Origin: CAVSUZ01 sp963791885
GTDB lineage: Bacteria; Pseudomonadota; Alphaproteobacteria; Acetobacterales; Acetobacteraceae
Reading direction: 5' to 3'
Length of the DNA: 64,000 nucleotides
Assembly: GCA_963791885.1 (NCBI GenBank)
Contig: CAWBUL010000008.1
Location: forward strand, 186,001 to 250,000
The notes under the pieces were generated by a model that saw nothing but the letters and a program-made list of their open reading frames with translations, was not told where the DNA came from and did no database searches. Shown here in pieces: positions 8,528-16,593 of the stretch (its first letter is position 1; every line of letters begins with the position of its first letter). Position numbers and translations under genes: made by a program.

Positions 8528-9493
8528 TCAGGCGACGGCAGCGGCCGGGGTGGTGCGGCGTTCGGCGGCGACCAGCACCGCGACGGCGCAGGAGGCAAGC
8601 CGGGTCAGCATGGCGTCCGCGCGGCTTGTCAGGATGATGGGTACTCGGGCGCCCAACACGATCCCGGCGGCGTCCGCCCCGGCCAGAAAGGACAGGCTTT
8701 TCGCCAGCATGTTTCCGGCCTCCAGATCCGGAACAACGAGGATGTTCGCGCGGCCTGCGACCGGAGAGACGATCTTCTTGATCGCCGCGGCTTCGGGATC
8801 GATTGCGTTATCGAGAGCGAGCGGTCCGTCGAGCAGTGCGCCCGTTATCTGTCCGCGGTCGGCCATCTTGCAAAGAGCGGCGGCTTCGATCGTGGATTGG
8901 ACTTTTGGATTGACGGTCTCCATGGCACTCAGGATGGCGACCCGCACCTCGCCCTCCGGGTTCATGGCGTGCGCAAGATCAATGGCGTTCTGAACGATAT
9001 CAACCTTGTCTTCGAGTGTTGGCGCGATGTTCACGGCCGCGTCGGTAATGATCAGCGGCTGGCTATGACGCGGCACGTCCATGATGAAGCAATGGCTGAT
9101 ACGACGCGCGGTGCGGATGCCGGTGTCGCGGGCCACGACAGCGCCCATCAGTTCATCGGTGTGCAGGCTGCCCTTCATCAAGGCCTGGGCCTTGCCGGCT
9201 TTGACGAGGGCAACAGCCTTGTCGGCGGAGTCGTGACTGTGCTGCGCGTCCACGAGCTGTAGTGCGCTGATGTCGAGGTTGAGGCTCGCCGCAACCGCGC
9301 GGATGCGGGCAGACGGGCCGACAAGGATCGGCGTGATCAGTCGGAGCTTCCATGCTTCGACAGCCGCCCCGAGCGAGACGTCGTCACAGGGGTGCGCGAC
9401 TGCCGTCACGACCGGCGGCTGGACTTGCTGCGCGCGCTGAACGAGGCGCTCGTACTTCTCATGCCGCGGACCGGACGGGGTCGTGTCAGGCAT
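8528..9493 (-). CDS. Phosphate acetyl/butyryltransferase family protein
   Basis: The 321-residue enzyme transfers an acyl group between CoA and phosphate. Visible features are a phosphotransacetylase fold with ALMKGSLHTDELMGAVVA (binding loop), SHCFIMDVPRHSQPLIITDA, INIAPT-like AAVNIAPTLEDK and the C-terminal NILVVPDLEAGNMLAKSLSF followed by GIVLGARVPIILTSRAD. It lacks the MaoC hydratase domain of the longer bifunctional homologues. Its start overlaps the stop of the upstream DUF3141 gene by 8 bp, and fabI follows after 9 bp. Together with acetate kinase it forms an acyl-CoA to acyl-phosphate to ATP route. Confidence 0.92.
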   Translation of the reverse strand: MPDTTPSGPRHEKYERLVQRAQQVQPPVVTAVAHPCDDVSLGAAVEAWKLRLITPILVGPSARIRAVAASLNLDISALQLVDAQHSHDSADKAVALVKAGKAQALMKGSLHTDELMGAVVARDTGIRTARRISHCFIMDVPRHSQPLIITDAAVNIAPTLEDKVDIVQNAIDLAHAMNPEGEVRVAILSAMETVNPKVQSTIEAAALCKMADRGQITGALLDGPLALDNAIDPEAAAIKKIVSPVAGRANILVVPDLEAGNMLAKSLSFLAGADAAGIVLGARVPIILTSRADAMLTRLASCAVAVLVAAERRTTPAAAVA

Positions 9494-11671
9494 TGATGGG
9501 CTCCGCTCGAACTGGGGCGGGGGCTTTCAAATCGAACAGCTCTTTCACGCGCGCTAACCGCCGCGACCCTTCCTCTCCCAATGGGCCTGGTGCGGCGATG
9601 ATTTTCTGCAGGGCGTCAAATGCAGCCCGGCGCTCGGTTTCGGATTTGGGCAGCAACCTCGGGAGAGCCGTAATCGCACGTTCGGGATCCATCCGTACGA
9701 GCAGGAACTGATTTTTTGCGACGTCCTTCAAGTGGCTCATTGGCAGTCGCTTGGCCACAGGTTGTGACTCGCGGAGAGCCTTGATCGCGGCGAAGCCACG
9801 TTCGTCGGCAGATTCCTCGGGCATACGGATGTAAATCAACGCGCGAAGAAGCGCCTCCGGAATACCACCGGTTTCCAAATGGCTTTCAAGCTCGGCGCGC
9901 ATTTTTGCAGCGGCTGCATCCCTGATCACGTCGCGCGCGATCGTGTGATTGATGGCGGGCTGCTGGGTACCAGACCGACCGCCGCCTGCAGGAAAGGGGA
10001 TCCATAGGTATTGAGGAAAAGGCTCTCCGTGAGCATATCGCGCCAAGCTCCACAGGCATCCAGCCAGTTCGCCATGCTATCGGAGACGGTGCGTTCAAGT
10101 GCAAGCCATGGGTTATCGGCACTGACCGGCTTGCGATCGGCACGAACGGCATCCGCAAGCGGCTTGATCTGCTGCATGAGCGGATTGCGATCGGAAAAGA
10201 ATTCGAAGCGGGCCCGGTTTGGATGAGCGGCGCGAACCGCGACCGCCACCGGAGGCGGCGACATCGCTTTCACCAGTGAAGACAGGACGTTCTGATAAAG
10301 GCCGAGGTTGATTTCCGACACCCGGGCCGCAGTTGCAAAGCGCAGATCGTCTTCTTCACTGTTGCTACCCAAGGCACGGATGTCGGTCAGCGCCCGAGCC
10401 TCCAGCCGCAGCAGATACTTGCCATCAATGAGCTGCGGATTTTGCAGATCGGGCGTCACCTCGGTTATGACCGCCTCATATAGGCCGGGCGGCATGAGAT
10501 CGATCATATCGAAGCAGTTCGTGAACTTGTTGTGTTCCTTGCTGGCCACCTTGCCGGAGACGAAGATCCCTAAGTGACCGATCGTCTGATGCAGCGTGTA
10601 AACGATCGTCTGTCCATTCGCAACAATCTCCTGCTCATGCTGATAAAGATCAGTAATCCAACCAAGCGCCTGTTGAGGCGGTGTAATGTTATCGCCCCAT
10701 GAGCAGAAGACGATGATGGGAGACTTGATGTTGCGAAGGTCAATCCTTACGCCATCCGATGTGCGCAAGTCGCCCGATGCGAGCTTATTGCCCACGAACA
10801 GGTTATCAGCGATCCACTGCATCTCCCCCGCGTTTAGCAGGACGGGGCTGCCCCACCACGTTTCAAACTCAAGGAAGCGCTCGCGTTCGCTGTCGACCTT
10901 GGAGTAAACATTATAGGCTTTCTGCCAATAGGTGTTGGCGAGATTGAGGGATTCGAAGTTCGCGACAAGATTGGCGCCGTCGAAGATGCCGTTCCCGATG
11001 TCCCCGGCCATAGCGGTCAGCCATGTGCCACCGAGCAGGCCTCCGAGATAGCGCAGGGGATTTTTGCCGCGCACTCCTGCCCAATAAGACAGCGGTGATC
11101 CCGCGAGCATGATCGGACCCGTGAGGTCTGGATTTGCCGCTGCCATCATCATGATTTGCCAGCCGGCTTGGCAATTCCCAATGATTGCAGGCTTACCATC
11201 GGCGTCGGGATGGCGGGCGACCACTGCTTCGACGAAAGCTGCCTCGGCCCGGCAAACATCTTCGACGGTCTGGCCGGGCATCGGTTCCGGCAGGAAGCCA
11301 ATAAAATAGCAGGGATAGCCCGCGGCCAGCGCGACACCGATCTCGCTTTCCTTCTTCATGCCACCGATCCCGGGGCCGTGTCCGGCGCGCGGATCGACGA
11401 CGATGAGCGGTCTGGCTGTTGGATCTGTCCGGGTTCCTGGGGGCGGTTTGATCCTGACGAGCCCATAGTTCACGGGGCGAGGAAGCGTACGTCCGTCGAT
11501 GACAAGTTCCACCTCAAAATCAAGGACATGCGGAACCTTCTGCGAGGAGTGCTCGAGGTAAATATTGCCGCGTGTCCGAAGCACGTCCAGGAACAGCACC
11601 GAACGTTGCCAGGCATCGAGAAAATATTCCTGCGCAGAGGCCGGGCCAAACCAATCATTCATTTTGTTCAT
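9486..11671 (-). pseudogene. DUF3141 / PHA-synthase-like alpha/beta-hydrolase protein, frameshifted near the 3' end
   Basis: The N-terminal part reads MNKMNDWFGPASAQEYFLDA, then PLIVVDPRAGHGPGIGGMKK and AIIGNCQAGWQIMMMAAANP. GNCQAG is a lipase-box-like motif with Cys as presumed nucleophile, as in PHA synthases. Further on are SPIIVFCSWGDNITPPQQAL (Asp region) and QTIGHLGIFVSGKVA (His). After PFLQAAVGL the frame breaks at about 9965-9971. The C-terminal domain continues in another frame as AINHTIARDVIRDAAAAKMR through to ...VRAEPINA. Restored length is about 728 residues, close to the DUF3141 family. It is the first gene of the operon with pta-like, fabI and ackA. Its reaction is not known to me; the context suggests acyl-CoA or polyhydroxyalkanoate-related metabolism. 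Confidence 0.85.
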
Positions 11672-11902
11672 CCCCGCTTGGTGTCACGCCCCAAAGGGCG
11701 GTCGGTCTTCTCGTTTGGATTAGCAGAGTACCAGGAGCATCGGGTTGACCTATCGCAATCCAAGCCCCCATCGTATCAGCGCCTTCTTTATGCCGTTTCG
11801 GCTCACCCGCAGAGAAGATTTGATGACGGCTCGGATTTCACGGCTCTACACCGTCAAACCAACAGACGGCCGCCTGCCGTTCGACTGTGACCTGCTAATT
11901 GG

Positions 11903-12289
11903 CTACTTGGCCTGAAGCATGTGCATGTCCGCAGCGCAGGCCGGCGCCGCAGCCGTGGTGCGCGCCACCGCAATGCCATCCTGCAGAAACAGTCCGACGC
12001 GAAGGGGCGGGACATTGATGTAGGGGCACTTGAAGCTGACAGGCAAAGGCGGAATTGAGCCCGACGGGTCTGCATGCACCTTCGTCGCAAATTCCGGGGA
12101 CCAGATGGTGTTGATCCCAACCAGGTAATCTGACCCCGGAGAGAGGTTGTTTGCACTGATCAAGACCGTGGGGTTAACGTTAAGGCGCTCTGGCTGAGTA
12201 ATTGCCGTTAAGGACGGCGAGCGGCCGGCGCAGCCTGTCATGGCAGCGAGGGCGAATCCGCTTGCAAACAGGATTATGGGCTTGGTCAT
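11903..12289 (-). CDS. Small putative lipoprotein
   Basis: The 128-residue protein starts MTKPIILFASGFALAAMTGC, a signal peptide with lipobox AMTGC, so it is predicted to be lipidated and exported. The mature part includes LNVNPTVLISANNLSPGSDY and ends ...ACAADMHMLQAK. AGGGGAT precedes ATG 12289. Longer upstream in-frame starts overlap the divergent gene and lack a signal peptide. No family is recognised. It is divergent from the DUF2092 gene at 12447, with 157 bp between them. Confidence 0.65.
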   Translation of the reverse strand: MTKPIILFASGFALAAMTGCAGRSPSLTAITQPERLNVNPTVLISANNLSPGSDYLVGINTIWSPEFATKVHADPSGSIPPLPVSFKCPYINVPPLRVGLFLQDGIAVARTTAAAPACAADMHMLQAK

Positions 12290-12446
12290 GACATCCCCTG
12301 GCATCAGCGATCGGAAATAGCGGACCACAGTACAGCGTCCCCGTAAGGATTCCAGCAAAAATATCCCCGGCAGCCGAGCGCCGTTTGCCGAAATCGCATA
12401 GTCGCAACTGTGGATCTCCTGGAAATTGGGCGCGATCGGAGACCTC

Positions 12447-13253
12447 ATGCCTAAGTTGCGCTTGATCCTGCTCAGCTTCGCCCTTGCTTCGGCTGGCCTG
12501 ACCTTCAGCGCCGGCGCCCGCGCGCAGCAGGCATCGACGACACCAGCCTTAGAGCCGAAAGCCCTGGCGGAGCTGCAGGCCAGCTGTAAGGTCCTTGCGA
12601 ACGCCAAGGCGATGAGCTTCGACGCTCTGAATACGTACGAGAAGGCCGCCCGCAATGGCCAGCCGCTGTTTTACTCCACGCTCAATCACGTTTCGATGCA
12701 ACGACCGGATAAGCTTCGAGTGGTCAAGCCGGGGGACGGCATCCCCGATACCTTCATCTATGACGGCAAGCACATGATGGCTTACGTCCCGTCGCAGAAC
12801 TTTATTGCGGTGGCCGACGCTCCGCCTGACATCGATCAGATGATTGATGCGGCCTGGAATATTGCTGGGATCTACTTCCCCTTCTCAGACGTCATCCTGT
12901 CGCATCCCTGCCAGGTGTTCAAGGAGAACGGGATGAAATCGGCCTTCTACGTCGGACAGTCCAAGGTGATTGGCGGCACCACGACAGATATGGTGGCTGT
13001 CGCGGGCGATGACGTGCAGGCCGAACTATGGATAGGCGCTGAGGATCACCTGCCTCGACTGGTGCGGGTGGTCTATCCGCGTGAGCCGGCACACGCGTTG
13101 TACCAGACCGAGTACTCCAACTGGCACCTGTCGGACTCGATCGATCCAGCCGCCTTCGTACCGGATGACGCGACTAAGTCGGCCAATCCAATCCCCTTCG
13201 CGCCGCCGGGCGCCGCGCCTCTGCCGAGACCGGGCGGTGCGAGGCAACCATGA
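12447..13253 (+). CDS. DUF2092 family periplasmic protein
   Basis: The 268-residue protein has the signal peptide MPKLRLILLSFALASAGLTF ...SAGARA, cleaved before QQAS. The body matches the DUF2092 pattern: QRPDKLRVVKPGDGIPDTFI, YDGKHMMAYVPSQNFIAVAD and the C-terminal LVRVVYPREPAHALYQTEYS. The fold resembles LolA/LolB-type lipid-binding proteins by family. The ATG at 12447 is chosen over an in-frame ATG 7 codons upstream because GGAG precedes it and the signal peptide begins there. The Gly/His-rich secreted protein follows after 13 bp, so the two are an operon and may act together at the envelope. Confidence 0.85.
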   Translation: MPKLRLILLSFALASAGLTFSAGARAQQASTTPALEPKALAELQASCKVLANAKAMSFDALNTYEKAARNGQPLFYSTLNHVSMQRPDKLRVVKPGDGIPDTFIYDGKHMMAYVPSQNFIAVADAPPDIDQMIDAAWNIAGIYFPFSDVILSHPCQVFKENGMKSAFYVGQSKVIGGTTTDMVAVAGDDVQAELWIGAEDHLPRLVRVVYPREPAHALYQTEYSNWHLSDSIDPAAFVPDDATKSANPIPFAPPGAAPLPRPGGARQP

Positions 13254-13266
13254 CGAGATCCAGCTC

Positions 13267-13992
13267 ATGAGCCGTGTAACGCTTCTTTTTGGCACAGTCG
13301 TGTTGTCCGCTGCCCTGGCGGGGCCAGCAAGCGCCTGGATGCACGGGGGAGGTGACTTCTCCCGAAATGCTGCCGGCGGATACACCCATAGCGGTACGGC
13401 CGGAGGATGGCAGCACTCGACCAGTTACGGGGCTGGGGGTGTTTCTCATTCCAGCGATCTGGGCGGATACGAGCATGGTTCGCAGGCGACGTCGCAGGGC
13501 GTTGCCCATGAGAGCACGGCCGGTGGATATGCACATGGAACCGGCTGCGACAGCGCGGGATGCGGCCACGAAAGCGATTACGGTGGATACTATCACGGCA
13601 CGACCGCCAGCGCCAACGGAACGGTCAGCCACACCGGGTATTACGGGACCACAACGGGGACCTATGGCAACTATTACCACCAACCTTCCGTCACGAACTA
13701 CTACGGCGGTTCCTGCTATAATTGCGGCGGTGGCGGTTGGGGTGTGGCGGCGGGTGCCGCGGTTGGGGTTGCAACGGGTGCTGCTGTCGGCGCAGCGGCA
13801 AGCGCCAGCGCATATAATGCCGGCGTTGCCGCTGGTGCGGCTGCGGCCGCTCCTCGACCGGCGGCCTACGCTTATTTACCCGCAGGCTGCGCGTTCCGTC
13901 CGCTTGCGCGGGAATACAGATCCGGGTCGATGTGGCTCGCTCCGGCTTACGGAGGGAACGGGGTATATTACCAAGTCGTAGCGGCGCCTTAA
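13267..13992 (+). CDS. Secreted Gly/His/Ser-rich repeat protein
   Basis: The 241-residue protein begins with signal peptide MSRVTLLFGTVVLSAALAGP ...ASA. The next 110 residues repeat a short pattern about every 9-12 residues with a His after a Gly pair: GGYTH, GGWQH, GGVSH, GGYEH, QGVAH, GGYAH, GCGHE, GGYYH, GTVSH. A Tyr-rich stretch follows, then a GxxxG-rich segment (VAAGAAVGVATGAAVGAAAS) that could insert in a membrane, and a C-terminus with YLPAGC. Regular His spacing suggests metal binding or a cell-surface fibre; this is inference. It lies 13 bp after the DUF2092 gene and is probably co-translated with it. Confidence 0.75.
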   Translation: MSRVTLLFGTVVLSAALAGPASAWMHGGGDFSRNAAGGYTHSGTAGGWQHSTSYGAGGVSHSSDLGGYEHGSQATSQGVAHESTAGGYAHGTGCDSAGCGHESDYGGYYHGTTASANGTVSHTGYYGTTTGTYGNYYHQPSVTNYYGGSCYNCGGGGWGVAAGAAVGVATGAAVGAAASASAYNAGVAAGAAAAAPRPAAYAYLPAGCAFRPLAREYRSGSMWLAPAYGGNGVYYQVVAAP

Positions 13993-14080
13993 CCCATTCG
14001 GCGGCGCTTCAGCAACAGCCGGAGGAATAGCGCCGAACAGGCTGTTCTCCGGCAAACCGACTCGCAGCGACTCAGTTCGG

Positions 14081-14590
14081 TCACTCCCAAATCTGCGGTG
14101 CACCGGCAGCACGCAGAATCGCCACCGCACGGTCCCGCCGGACTGGGTCCGTAGCGCGAACGGCGAGTACAAGTTTGCCCTCCATAGCGCGGCGATCCCG
14201 CTCCTTTTGCTCCTCGCTGCTGGCCCAGCGGCTTATGGCGTTCGCCGCAGCGCCGACCGCGAGGCCCGTGCCGATGGCCGCCCCCGCGACTGCGGCAGCC
14301 ACGCCGCCCGTGGCAGCGGTGGCCGTGGCGGCCATCATAGCGGCGAAAGACCCGCCGACGGCGCTATGTACAAGGCGGGATTGCTGTGCCTCGACATCGG
14401 TATCAGCTTCGGTGGTTCCCGCTTCCGGCGTCGCACGCTCGGGCGGAGGATCGATTTCCGGCAGACTGAGATCAGCTCGATCAAATCCGGAGTCTTCCAG
14501 CGCCTTGATGACCGTGTTCAGCCGGTCGCTGTCAGGCATCAATCCATAAACGAGATCGCCGGCGGCCGGCATCGGGTTAGTGCTGCTCAT
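14081..14590 (-). CDS. Hypothetical protein with glycine-zipper segment
   Basis: The 169-residue protein has an N-terminal part DLVYGLMPDSDRLNTVIKAL followed by EDSGFDRADLSL, resembling the alpha-beta start of general-stress-type proteins that sit before a glycine zipper. A central small-residue helix follows (MMAATATAATGGVAAAVAGA, AIGTGLAVGAAANAI), then a charged helix EEQKERDRRAMEGKLVLAVR and RAVAILRAAGAPQIWE. The ATG at 14590 overlaps the 93-residue gene upstream by 14 bp. Function is unknown; a membrane-stress role is only a guess. Confidence 0.75.
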   Translation of the reverse strand: MSSTNPMPAAGDLVYGLMPDSDRLNTVIKALEDSGFDRADLSLPEIDPPPERATPEAGTTEADTDVEAQQSRLVHSAVGGSFAAMMAATATAATGGVAAAVAGAAIGTGLAVGAAANAISRWASSEEQKERDRRAMEGKLVLAVRATDPVRRDRAVAILRAAGAPQIWE

Positions 14591-14858
14591 GGCCGCGCCT
14601 GACGAATTTGAAGAAGCGACTTGTTTTATCGCCCTGCTTATCTTGATGAAGGAACGCAAGCTCCCGGTCTTCAAAGGTCTGGAAGAACTCTTCCCACGAG
14701 ATTCGTTCGAGCTTGTCATCCGGTTCGGCGAAATCGACGCGCAGGATGCCTTCTCCATCCCTGCTTTCGGTACCCTTCACGCGGGAAGGGCGGCCGCCGC
14801 GCTCCTCGATCCACTTGCGGATGAAATCATGATTGGTGGTTGTCGTCGCAGTGCTCAT
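14577..14858 (-). CDS. Small conserved hypothetical protein (93 aa)
   Basis: The ATG at 14858 has AGAGGAGC upstream and gives a compact acidic protein: NHDFIRKWIEERGGRPSRVK, ILRVDFAEPDDKLERISWEE, FFQTFEDRELAFLHQDKQ, FFKFVRR. Small proteins of this pattern are common in bacterial stress-associated clusters, but their function is unknown to me. The frame stays open upstream to an ATG at 15119, adding a Pro-rich stretch; I prefer the shorter start because of its Shine-Dalgarno site. The stop overlaps the start of the glycine-zipper protein, so the two are coupled. Confidence 0.7.
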   Translation of the reverse strand: MSTATTTTNHDFIRKWIEERGGRPSRVKGTESRDGEGILRVDFAEPDDKLERISWEEFFQTFEDRELAFLHQDKQGDKTSRFFKFVRRGHEQH

Positions 14859-15246
14859 GAATTGCTCCTCTGGATGCGGTCTCGCCTGATCGCCGGGTCG
14901 AAGCGGCGCGGCCGCCGCAGCGACGCTGGTTTGCGGCGATGAGGGGAACACCGGCGGGGGTGTGGGCGGGCACGGCGGATCGCGATTTTCGTCCCCCTGC
15001 GGGTCGGCGAAAGTGCCAGGCAAGGTGCCGGGCCGAAGGGCCTCGCGCCGGTTCGGCATTCCGTCGCTGTCGCGGATGAATTCAGCCACGGTATCGTCCG
15101 GCAGGGTGCGGTCTGACATAAGGCAGGAACGACACGGAACGCGGGCGGTTTCGCCAACCGGCCGGCGCGGTCAGGCGTTACGTGTGTGGGCCACGCCGTT
15201 GCCTGCAAACCGACGCGGGCCGATCGATGGAGCAGGGGTACAACCA
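14859..15246. other. 388-bp region, no certain gene
   Basis: On the minus strand the frame of the 93-residue protein remains open back to 15119 and reads MSDRTLPDDTVAEFIRDSDG, then a Pro/Gly-rich segment. This could be an N-terminal extension or a small separate protein, but there is no stop between the two. The rest (15120-15246) is the divergent promoter region for the plus-strand gene at 15247. Confidence 0.4.
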
Positions 15247-15468
15247 ATGCCGGCAGAAATGACGCGTGGGGCGTTCCATGCGCGGTTGGAGAAGGTAGAG
15301 CCGAATGTTTACCGGGCGGTTTTCGCGGGAGAGTTGAATCCGACGCACCCTGCAAGAGGCGAGGCTTGGCCTGACGCCCATCTGGGCGACACGCCCGAAG
15401 GGGTGAAGGCTTGGGTGGAGAACATGGCGCGGGAGCTTGGGTACAGCCGCGTCGTCTGGGAGCCGTAG
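15247..15468 (+). CDS. Small conserved hypothetical protein (73 aa)
   Basis: The frame begins MPAEMTRGAFHARLEKVEPN with AGGGG about 10 bases upstream, and continues VYRAVFAGELNPTHPARGEA, DAHLGDTPEGVKAWVENMAR, ELGYSRVVWEP. The composition is that of a folded soluble protein. It converges on mbfA with 1 bp between the stops. No function is recognised. Confidence 0.65.
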   Translation: MPAEMTRGAFHARLEKVEPNVYRAVFAGELNPTHPARGEAWPDAHLGDTPEGVKAWVENMARELGYSRVVWEP

Positions 15469-15469
15469 T

Positions 15470-16426
15470 TCAACTACTCCCGATCAGAATGCCGCAAGCG
15501 AAGACCAGTGCGCCGCCGAACGCGACCTGCACGGTCGCGGCAAAGGGCGGCGTGTCCATGAAGCGCCAGCGCACCCAACTGATGATACCCAGTTCAACGA
15601 CGACCACGCCGATCGCAACTGCGAGAGCCGTCGTCCAGGACGGAATGAGAAACGGCAAGGTGTGCCCTATACCGCCAAGAGCCGTCATCAGACCGCAAAT
15701 CACGCCACGGGCCAGCGGTGCGCCGCGTCCGGTGAGGCTGCCATTATCCGACAGCGCCTCCGCAAAGCCCATGGAGATCCCCGCTCCGATCGAGGCGGCG
15801 AGGCCGACCAGAAACGCGTCCCATGTGTTGCGGGTCGCGAAAGCGGTCGCGAACACAGGTGCCAGAGTGGAGACCGAACCGTCCATCAATCCCGCCAGGC
15901 CGGGCTGAACGACCTGCAGCACGAAGCGGCGGCGGGCGGAGCGATCCTCTTCTTCGCGAACGGAGCTGGGCAGGTTTTCTTCGACCAGCCGTTCGGCCAT
16001 CCGCTCATGCTCGACCTCGGCATCGGCGAGATCACCAAGCAGCTTGCGGATTGAGGTGTCCGTGCTGCGGGCGGCAGCGCGGCGATAGAACTGCTGGGTC
16101 TCCGCCTCCATGTTCTCGGCGAGCTTGCGGACCGCGTCGAGGCCAAGAGGGCGAATTTGCCAGACCGGTTGGTGGCGGATAAAGCCGCGCACATCCTGCC
16201 GGCGCACCAACGGAATGTGCTCACCAAATTTGGAGCGATAGAGTTCCAACAGCCGGCCGCGGTGTTCGCCTTCCTCGGCGACCATTTCCTCGAAGACCTT
16301 GGCGGACGCGGGATAGTCTTCGCGCAAACCTTCGGCGACGTCGGCGTAAATCCGGCCATCCTCCTCCTCATTCGCGATCGCGAGGGCAAGCACTTCACGT
16401 TCGGAGAGATCGGAGAAGTCGCGCAT
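15470..16426 (-). CDS. mbfA: Membrane-bound ferritin-like iron exporter MbfA (rubrerythrin-VIT1 fusion)
   Basis: The 318-residue protein has two parts. The N-terminal di-iron ferritin-like domain (about residues 1-160) carries ligands in VLALAIANEEEDGRIYADVA, MVAEEGEHRGRLLEL, AENMEAETQQFYRRAA and LADAEVEHERMAERLV. The C-terminal VIT/CCC1 domain has GLAGLMDGSVSTLAPVFATA, GAGISMGFAEALSDNG and three further hydrophobic segments ending CGILIGSS. In rhizobia MbfA exports iron and protects against iron and peroxide stress under Irr control. I do not see an obvious Irr box in the upstream 160 bp. The ATG at 16426 gives the family length; longer starts add unrelated sequence. Confidence 0.93.
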   Translation of the reverse strand: MRDFSDLSEREVLALAIANEEEDGRIYADVAEGLREDYPASAKVFEEMVAEEGEHRGRLLELYRSKFGEHIPLVRRQDVRGFIRHQPVWQIRPLGLDAVRKLAENMEAETQQFYRRAAARSTDTSIRKLLGDLADAEVEHERMAERLVEENLPSSVREEEDRSARRRFVLQVVQPGLAGLMDGSVSTLAPVFATAFATRNTWDAFLVGLAASIGAGISMGFAEALSDNGSLTGRGAPLARGVICGLMTALGGIGHTLPFLIPSWTTALAVAIGVVVVELGIISWVRWRFMDTPPFAATVQVAFGGALVFACGILIGSS

Positions 16427-16593
16427 TGCGGGCCAATGTGCGCGGTGTATGCGGAACGTCAAGCCGGAGTCGCACCGATGAGACTGAGTTGCAGGCGCAG
16501 CGCCGCCGAGAGGTGAAAACCGTTTCGTCGCGGATGGAATTTGGTTAAAAGTCATGCCGGCCGGGGAACCGGGCCGAACAGGGAGAAAGCAAC

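Noticed and set aside
11156..11890. Plus-strand frame of 244 codons over the DUF3141 gene start
   Set aside because: It mirrors the coding strand of a conserved gene and contains no recognisable domain.
12290..12655. Longer start (250 aa) for the small lipoprotein
   Set aside because: The extension overlaps the divergent DUF2092 gene, which has a good signal peptide and domain, and would hide the lipoprotein signal sequence.
16427..16593. Irr-type iron box upstream of mbfA
   Set aside because: No TTTAGAA/TTCTAAA-like dyad is visible in the divergent region, so Irr control is not claimed.
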